NCBI GenBank assembly: GCA_001885315.1
Contig: MLPZ01000005.1
Location: forward strand, 62,001 to 126,000
Reading direction: 5' to 3'
From: Treponema sp. CETP13
GTDB lineage: Bacteria > Spirochaetota > Spirochaetia > Treponematales > Treponemataceae
DNA length: 64,000 bases
Positions 58,918-64,000 of this stretch are shown here, piece after piece. Numbering within the stretch: position 1 is the stretch's first letter; every line of letters begins with the position of its first letter. Below the pieces are notes generated by a model, which had not been told where the DNA came from, did not search any database, and saw nothing but the letters and a program-made list of their open reading frames with translations. The translations under genes were made by a program, and so were the position numbers.

Positions 58918-61059
58918 TTATACATCTTGTATTTTGATAACCATAGCGCTCACATCATCCTGTAATTCCTGAGAAGTAAAATCGAGTAACTCTTTGTATA
59001 CAAACTTACAAATTCTTTCAGAAGAAAATGACATATTATCGATAACAGCATGTTGAAAACGCTCTTTACCATATTTTTCATTGCGCAAAGATTTTTGTTC
59101 TATAAAGCCATCTGTACAAGTGAATAAAATATCCCCAGGCGTTAGCTCAACTTTTTTAACAGAAATAAGATTTAATATATTTTTAGCAAAACCTAAAATG
59201 CGCCCCTTACCTTGGATTTCAATAACATTATTATAAACATGATTATAAACAAACAAGCCTGGCGTTCCACAGTTTACATAATAAAAAATGTTTTTTTCTT
59301 CATCTAACAACCCGATGACACCAGCAAAGAAAGTTCCACGAGGTAGGTTATCTCTAATAAATAAATTCAGCTTTTGAACTAATTCTTTAAAATCAGGGGT
59401 TTCAGCAAGAAATGTTTTTAATACAGACTTCATAATAACAACAGACATACTTGCACTTAACCCTTTACCACTCATATCACCAAGAACAATCATATGTCGT
59501 GTAGGACTTAATCTTACAAAATCTATATATTCACTTCCAATATCATGTGCAGATTTTGAAAGGTACCCTATATCGAATTTTGGATTATTTATAATATCTA
59601 TATTTTCTTGAATAGATTTTATTACCTGTCCAGAAAACTGTATTTCTCTAGAAATGGTACCAACAACATCTTCGTTAACAATATTTTTTAAATAATAACC
59701 AGCAAGAAAGAAATAGGAATATAATTTATTTAATATCTTTAGATCATAATCATTATATAAGTTTCCTAATCGTTTATCCCCAAGCAGGATTACTCCAAAA
59801 ACATTTCCGCCCTCACGCAAAACAATAAGGACACGAGCTCCATTCATATCCATAAGATTTTTCAAGTCTTGTGCTATAGGAAAAAAAGCATGTGTACCAT
59901 TTATTTTATTCCGCAAAACAACATTAACATTTTCATTGACAAGATGATTAAATATCATATTATCCAAAAGAATTCCATCCATATGTATTTTATCTTCTGG
60001 ATCTATAGGTCTCATTATTCCATCACCACTATCAAGCAAGATTGAAACCGAATCAACATTTATATTGCGTTGCAAAGAATTAGTAAAAGTTGTTTTTATA
60101 TCTAAATCTGGCATAGTATAATCAATGTTAGCCAAATCCTTTTCTAACTGTTTGTCATAATGTGTAGAATTATTTGCCAATACTCTCTCAAACAATTTTG
60201 AGGTCTTTACTCTCAAAAAAACTATTAATGTAAAAGTCAAAACCATTAAAAATAAAAACAAACCAAAATTATTTGATAATTTTAAATAGAAAAAAGCAAA
60301 AGAAATACCTATCAAAATTGCAGTTAGTAAATAATTTAAAATAAAACGACCTATATCTGAAAAAATAATAGAAGCGTCTTTTAAAACAGTTCTCTGTGAT
60401 GATATATAAAATAGAAACAAAACAATAGCTTGTACAATTGGTATTAGTCCTATATATAAAAGTTCGGAGTTCTGTTTTGAAACTATCAGAATAAGCACCA
60501 ATAACAGCTCACCTAAAATAATATCAAAGACTAAATTTAGTATCTGCTGTCGAATTAATTGATTTTTGGCCCAAATTGCACCTATGATTCCACCTATTAG
60601 TCCCAAACAAGGAAACGCTATATAGTACAATAAAAAATACAATTTATACCAACTTAAACCAAGAATATCAATATTTTCTGAATTTATTAAAATTCCACTT
60701 TTTGAAGTAAAACTAATCTGAAATTTAAAAAACATAATATAAAAGGAAAATATCACAAAGACTAAGGAAAATAATTTCGAAAACACATTACTTTTTTTAT
60801 CTGGATATAAAAAAACATAATTAGTTATAAGGACAAACAAAAATGCAGTGCCAAATAAATATACGCGGCATAAAGCGATAGCAAATTCAGATTGGGAACC
60901 TATAATAAATAACCCAGTACCAATTAGACCATTAAACGCAACTAATAAAATCATATTTACAAGGGAACGAATTGACGATTCCCCAGTAGGCACCACTATT
61001 TTACTTGAAAACAAAAATAATAAAATTGCAAGCGCAAGATTGAGTACTACAAAAATCAC
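58918..61059 (-). CDS. Membrane-bound SpoIIE-type PP2C phosphatase
   Basis: A 713-residue protein, GTG start with GGGGG upstream. The first ~290 residues contain about eight hydrophobic segments; a GAF-like region (about 310-470) follows; the C-terminus is a PP2C/SpoIIE phosphatase with GDMSGKGLSASM, CTDGFIEQ and LQDDVSAMVI metal-binding aspartates. It presumably senses a signal and dephosphorylates the STAS protein next door, 15 bases downstream. The sensory domain is unassigned. Confidence 0.9.
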   Translation of the reverse strand: MIFVVLNLALAILLFLFSSKIVVPTGESSIRSLVNMILLVAFNGLIGTGLFIIGSQSEFAIALCRVYLFGTAFLFVLITNYVFLYPDKKSNVFSKLFSLVFVIFSFYIMFFKFQISFTSKSGILINSENIDILGLSWYKLYFLLYYIAFPCLGLIGGIIGAIWAKNQLIRQQILNLVFDIILGELLLVLILIVSKQNSELLYIGLIPIVQAIVLFLFYISSQRTVLKDASIIFSDIGRFILNYLLTAILIGISFAFFYLKLSNNFGLFLFLMVLTFTLIVFLRVKTSKLFERVLANNSTHYDKQLEKDLANIDYTMPDLDIKTTFTNSLQRNINVDSVSILLDSGDGIMRPIDPEDKIHMDGILLDNMIFNHLVNENVNVVLRNKINGTHAFFPIAQDLKNLMDMNGARVLIVLREGGNVFGVILLGDKRLGNLYNDYDLKILNKLYSYFFLAGYYLKNIVNEDVVGTISREIQFSGQVIKSIQENIDIINNPKFDIGYLSKSAHDIGSEYIDFVRLSPTRHMIVLGDMSGKGLSASMSVVIMKSVLKTFLAETPDFKELVQKLNLFIRDNLPRGTFFAGVIGLLDEEKNIFYYVNCGTPGLFVYNHVYNNVIEIQGKGRILGFAKNILNLISVKKVELTPGDILFTCTDGFIEQKSLRNEKYGKERFQHAVIDNMSFSSERICKFVYKELLDFTSQELQDDVSAMVIKIQDV

Positions 61060-61061
61060 AA

Positions 61062-62444
61062 TTAACCCCCGATTTTAACAACTAACATGGTAACATCATC
61101 TCGAAGTTTTTTACCACCACTATAAGACAATACTAAATCTGCTATATTTGAAACAAACTCTTTTGCTGTTTTTGATGCAGAATCCTGAACTGTATTTATA
61201 TACAAGTCTGTATCACCTAACTCTATACCATTATCATCCATTACTTCAGATACACCATCGGAAGCCATTAAAATAAGATCTTCTCTAAAGAGTCTTTTTT
61301 CTTCAACGATAATTTCAGGAAGATCAATAATTCCTATAACTGAACAATTTGAGGAAAGAGGTTTTATTCTAAATCCATCAGGAGATTTTGTAACTACAAT
61401 AGGATCAGACATAGAAGCATTTACATATCTAATACGCATCGATTCTGTATTAATAATACCAATAAACAATACTGTATATTTATCTTCCAAATGCATGCGT
61501 TTAATACCAATATCTATTGCACGCACGATTCCAGCAAGATCTTCTTTATTATCCATAATCTTAACTATATTCATAACTAAGCCCATAACTAGAGCTGCAG
61601 CCAAACCTTTACCTGAAACATCTCCAAGCATAACAAGTGTTTTTTTCTCATCTATTGGGAGAACTGTATAGTAGTCACCAGAAACATTAACCAAAGGCCT
61701 AAAATAAGCCGCAATATCAAGTTTATCTATTTCAGGCATAGTATGAGGTAAAAAAAACTTCTGCGTTTCTGCAAGCATTTCCCATTCAGCAGAAAGTTCA
61801 GCAATTTCACTCATTGACTCAATAGTTTTTGAACGATTTTGAAAACGAATAAATTCTTCAAAAATAACAGGAAAAACTTCAGGCTCAAAAAGATGTGTAT
61901 ATCGACAAAAGAAAAATAATTGAATAGTGCCATAAACAAGAAAAAAGCCTCTGGCTTTTTTTATATCGGAAACTAAACCAAGCTTACTATCAAAAAAATA
62001 ACATCCATTTTGCCAAGTGCCTGGAAAATGCAGCTCAAGAGTTTTGGTCGTATCGTCATAGGACGTAATTCTATCTGGGCTATTATATAACACATAATTA
62101 TTCTCACGATTTACGTATAAGATTCCCATATCACCTTGATCTTCACATGTTTTTTGCAAGGCTCCAACGAAATCGTCTGTAGAATAAGCAGTCCGTACTT
62201 TTTCTGAAAAGCGTAATAATAAAGAATTTTCAACCGAACAGAGAGCTTTCTGTTTAATTTTCTCGTTAACAGTATTAACTACACTATCTCTTCCTAAAAG
62301 AAGTATAATTAACACTATTACAGAAGTTATAAAACTAATAAGAAAAGATCCACCACTCACAATTGAAAAACTAATTCCAATAAAAATTACCCCAGTTAAA
62401 ATGTAAGAAGTATAAAAAATTATTTTACGTTTTGTTTTTAGCAT
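61062..62444 (-). CDS. SpoIIE-type PP2C phosphatase with membrane anchor
   Basis: About 460 residues. Two N-terminal hydrophobic segments (IIFYTSYILTGVIFIGISF and LISFITSVIVLIILLL), a GAF-like or linker region, then the phosphatase with LGDVSGKGLAAALVMGL, MASDGVSEVMDDNG and LRDDVTMLVVKI. A paralogue of the next protein in function. The ATG at 62444 is preferred because GAGGA lies five bases upstream. It lies 62 bases after dnaJ on the same strand. Confidence 0.9.
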   Translation of the reverse strand: MLKTKRKIIFYTSYILTGVIFIGISFSIVSGGSFLISFITSVIVLIILLLGRDSVVNTVNEKIKQKALCSVENSLLLRFSEKVRTAYSTDDFVGALQKTCEDQGDMGILYVNRENNYVLYNSPDRITSYDDTTKTLELHFPGTWQNGCYFFDSKLGLVSDIKKARGFFLVYGTIQLFFFCRYTHLFEPEVFPVIFEEFIRFQNRSKTIESMSEIAELSAEWEMLAETQKFFLPHTMPEIDKLDIAAYFRPLVNVSGDYYTVLPIDEKKTLVMLGDVSGKGLAAALVMGLVMNIVKIMDNKEDLAGIVRAIDIGIKRMHLEDKYTVLFIGIINTESMRIRYVNASMSDPIVVTKSPDGFRIKPLSSNCSVIGIIDLPEIIVEEKRLFREDLILMASDGVSEVMDDNGIELGDTDLYINTVQDSASKTAKEFVSNIADLVLSYSGGKKLRDDVTMLVVKIGG

Positions 62445-62506
62445 ATTTTCCTCATACAAATAGTATAGGAAATTATACCACAACATTTAAAAAAAATATA
62501 GAAATT

Positions 62507-63646
62507 TTATGACTTACGTAACTCAGAAAGTAAAACCGGTTTAGGGCTAGTGTTCTCGTCCATAAGAGAAGCATATTCTTGTAAAGCTTGCTTTGCCTTA
62601 CTACTTAAATGAGTAGGTATCTCTACTACGATTTTTATATAGAAATCACCCTTTCGAGCTCCTCCTGCGAAAGGTACACCCTCTCCTCTTATGCGTAAGA
62701 GTTTCTCGTTTTGGGTTCCTGCAGGTATTTTTAATTTAATTTTCTTATCGTTAAGAGTTGTTACAAAGATTTCAGCTCCAAGAGTAGCTTGAGAAATTGA
62801 AATGGGAACAGCACAATATAAATCTTGACCACTTCTTTCAAAATACTGATGCCCTTTTACATGTAAAAAAACAATCAAATCTCCAGCAGCTCCACCATTT
62901 TTACCACAATCACCTTGTCTTGGTATTGCAATCCGTTTCCCTTCATCTACTCCAGCCGGAATAGTAATTTTTATCTTTTTTCGTTTTTTTTGTAGACCAC
63001 TACCACCACAAACTTTACAAGGATTATCAATTACAGAGCCAGTACCTCCACACGTTGAACACGTCTGGGCAACACTAAAAAAACCAGCACTTCGTCTTAC
63101 TTGACCAGCTCCACCACAGGTAGGACACGTTTTCTTTTTCGATCCAGCTTGGCCACCAGTTCCATGACAACTATCACAAACTTCGTTATGTGCAAATGTG
63201 ATTTCAACTTTAGTACCGTAGACTGCATCCTTAAAAGGAATTTCAAGATCGTATCGTAAACTGGCTCCTTGATTGCTCGTTCTTTGTGATCGAGAACCAC
63301 CACCCATCGAAGCTCCACCAAATAAATCGCTAAAAATATCGCCAAAACCACTTCCACCAAAAATATCTTCAAAATCATGGAAGGCATGTGAATATCCACC
63401 GGAAGTAGCACCACCCATACCTTCTAGCCCATCAAATCCATATTGGTCATATATTTGTCTTTTCTTATCATCTGAAAGAACTTCATATGCTTCTGTAGCT
63501 TCTTTAAATTTTTCTTCGGCTTCTTTATTCCCAGGATTTTTATCTGGATGAAATTTTATAGCCACTTTTCTATAGCCCTTTTTAATTTCATCCTTTGTAG
63601 CACCCTTTTGAACGCCTAATACTTCGTAATAATCTCTTTTAGCCAT
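62507..63646 (-). CDS. dnaJ: Chaperone DnaJ
   Basis: A 379-residue Hsp40. N-terminal J domain ([37 protein letters not shown]), Gly/Phe-rich stretch ([34 protein letters not shown]), four CxxCxGxG-type zinc repeats ([33 protein letters not shown]) and C-terminal substrate domains. It delivers clients to DnaK. AAGGAT precedes the ATG. Confidence 0.98.
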   Translation of the reverse strand: MAKRDYYEVLGVQKGATKDEIKKGYRKVAIKFHPDKNPGNKEAEEKFKEATEAYEVLSDDKKRQIYDQYGFDGLEGMGGATSGGYSHAFHDFEDIFGGSGFGDIFSDLFGGASMGGGSRSQRTSNQGASLRYDLEIPFKDAVYGTKVEITFAHNEVCDSCHGTGGQAGSKKKTCPTCGGAGQVRRSAGFFSVAQTCSTCGGTGSVIDNPCKVCGGSGLQKKRKKIKITIPAGVDEGKRIAIPRQGDCGKNGGAAGDLIVFLHVKGHQYFERSGQDLYCAVPISISQATLGAEIFVTTLNDKKIKLKIPAGTQNEKLLRIRGEGVPFAGGARKGDFYIKIVVEIPTHLSSKAKQALQEYASLMDENTSPKPVLLSELRKS

Positions 63647-63707
63647 ATATAAAATCCTTAAAATGTTTAAAAACTTTTAAATTCTAGAAATTTTTTTTCT
63701 ACCTATG

Positions 63708-63736
63708 AATATAATAAAAATAACAAACTTAGACAA
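63708..63736 (-). promoter_or_regulatory. Promoter of dnaJ
   Basis: Minus strand TTGTCT (63731-63736), 17 bases, TATATT (63708-63713), about 60 bases upstream of the start. No CIRCE-like inverted repeat was found here. Confidence 0.65.
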
Positions 63737-63788
63737 GAATAATTCATTAATAAATATTTTTAAAATAAATCACACTTTAATCAAAAAA

Positions 63789-63828
63789 AAAACTGTTACA
63801 AAAGTCTATTACCTTTGCAACAGTTTTT
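63789..63828 (-). terminator. Terminator after dnaK
   Basis: AAACTGTTACAAAAG and CTTTGCAACAGTTTT form a near-perfect 15-bp stem with a short loop; a long A-run on the plus strand gives the U-run of the minus transcript. dnaK and dnaJ are therefore probably separate units. Confidence 0.85.
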
Positions 63829-63858
63829 TAACAGTAAAGTTAATCTATAAGAATTGGA

Positions 63859-64000
63859 TTACTTGTCATCATCAACAACTTCGTAATCAACATCATCAGC
63901 AGAACCTTTATCTGGTCCTTTTTCTGCTGAAGCAGACTCAGCATTAGCATCTGATGTAGAAGCTTGAGGTCCAGCCCCTGCAGCCCCTTGTTGTGCGGCT
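63859..64000 (-). CDS. dnaK: Chaperone DnaK, C-terminal end (partial)
   Basis: The last 46 codons of an Hsp70 gene that runs past the right edge. The translation is rich in Ala, Gln, Gly, Ser and Asp and ends GSADDVDYEVVDDDK, the Asp/Glu-rich lid tail with the EVVDDD motif seen in bacterial DnaK. The position before dnaJ supports it. Nothing upstream is visible. Confidence 0.92.
   Translation of the reverse strand, partial: AAQQGAAGAGPQASTSDANAESASAEKGPDKGSADDVDYEVVDDDK

Noticed and set aside
63647-63788. CIRCE (HrcA) element before dnaJ
   Set aside because: No TTAGCACTC-N9-GAGTGCTAA-like inverted repeat is present; any heat-shock operator would lie before dnaK or grpE outside the window.

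Overview
The window is AT-rich, gene-dense bacterial chromosome and most likely comes from a Treponema-like spirochaete. Pointers are a complete nine-gene V/A-type ATPase operon used instead of an F-type ATPase, the rpsP-khpA-rimM-trmD-rplS block, STAS/PP2C partner-switching genes next to dnaJ, and exported proteins with relaxed spirochaete-style lipoboxes. No tRNA, rRNA, CRISPR array, transposase or prophage was seen. Species cannot be named from the sequence.

Layout. 1-3.6 kb (minus): B6 kinase, radical SAM protein, PilZ-like protein, acyl-ACP thioesterase. 3.6-5.9 kb (minus): rplS, trmD, rimM, khpA, rpsP. 6-9.3 kb (minus): flavin reductase, then a NifX-like / MinD-ferredoxin / MinD-ferredoxin / NifX-like operon behind a promoter with two perfect palindromes. 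9.3-13.8 kb: glpP antiterminator, HD-domain protein, and a three-gene glycerol-3-phosphate oxidation operon whose leader carries a terminator-like stem, the expected target of GlpP. 14-20.6 kb (plus): lipoprotein, class Ia ribonucleotide reductase, Fe-ADH and flavodoxin. 20.6-25.2 kb: housekeeping and repair genes (HAD, MGMT, YkgJ, NUDIX), a GDSL lipoprotein and an MFS carrier. 25.2-28.5 kb (minus): CUT1 sugar ABC transporter without ATPase. 28.6-30.3 kb (plus): a UmuD'-like gene plus umuC. 30.3-33.6 kb: small Cys protein, nitroreductase, AmmeMemoRadiSam trio. 33.7-36 kb (plus): arsR, permease, thioredoxin-like protein, arsC. 36-40.8 kb (minus): VOC protein, transporters, argG with ARG-box-like sites. 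40.8-45.1 kb (minus): HtrA protease, map, DnaJ-like, flavodoxin-like and UspA proteins. 45.1-53.6 kb (minus): V-ATPase. 53.7-55.7 kb (minus): PTS IIA, secG, tpiA. 55.8-57.7 kb (plus): metallophosphoesterase overlapping a radical SAM gene. 57.7-64 kb (minus): VanY-like peptidase, STAS protein, two PP2C phosphatases, dnaJ and the 3' end of dnaK.

Most striking: the UmuD homologue starts where processed UmuD' starts and lacks both catalytic residues (Ser60 to Asp, Lys97 to Arg in a gapless alignment recalled against E. coli UmuD). It reads as a permanently activated Pol V accessory subunit, under a promoter whose spacer is filled by a LexA-like palindrome. A second theme is likely leaderless transcription: five genes without a Shine-Dalgarno have good promoters whose -10 box ends only 5-10 bases before the start codon. 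All functional statements rest on motif recognition and family knowledge; no database search was possible.
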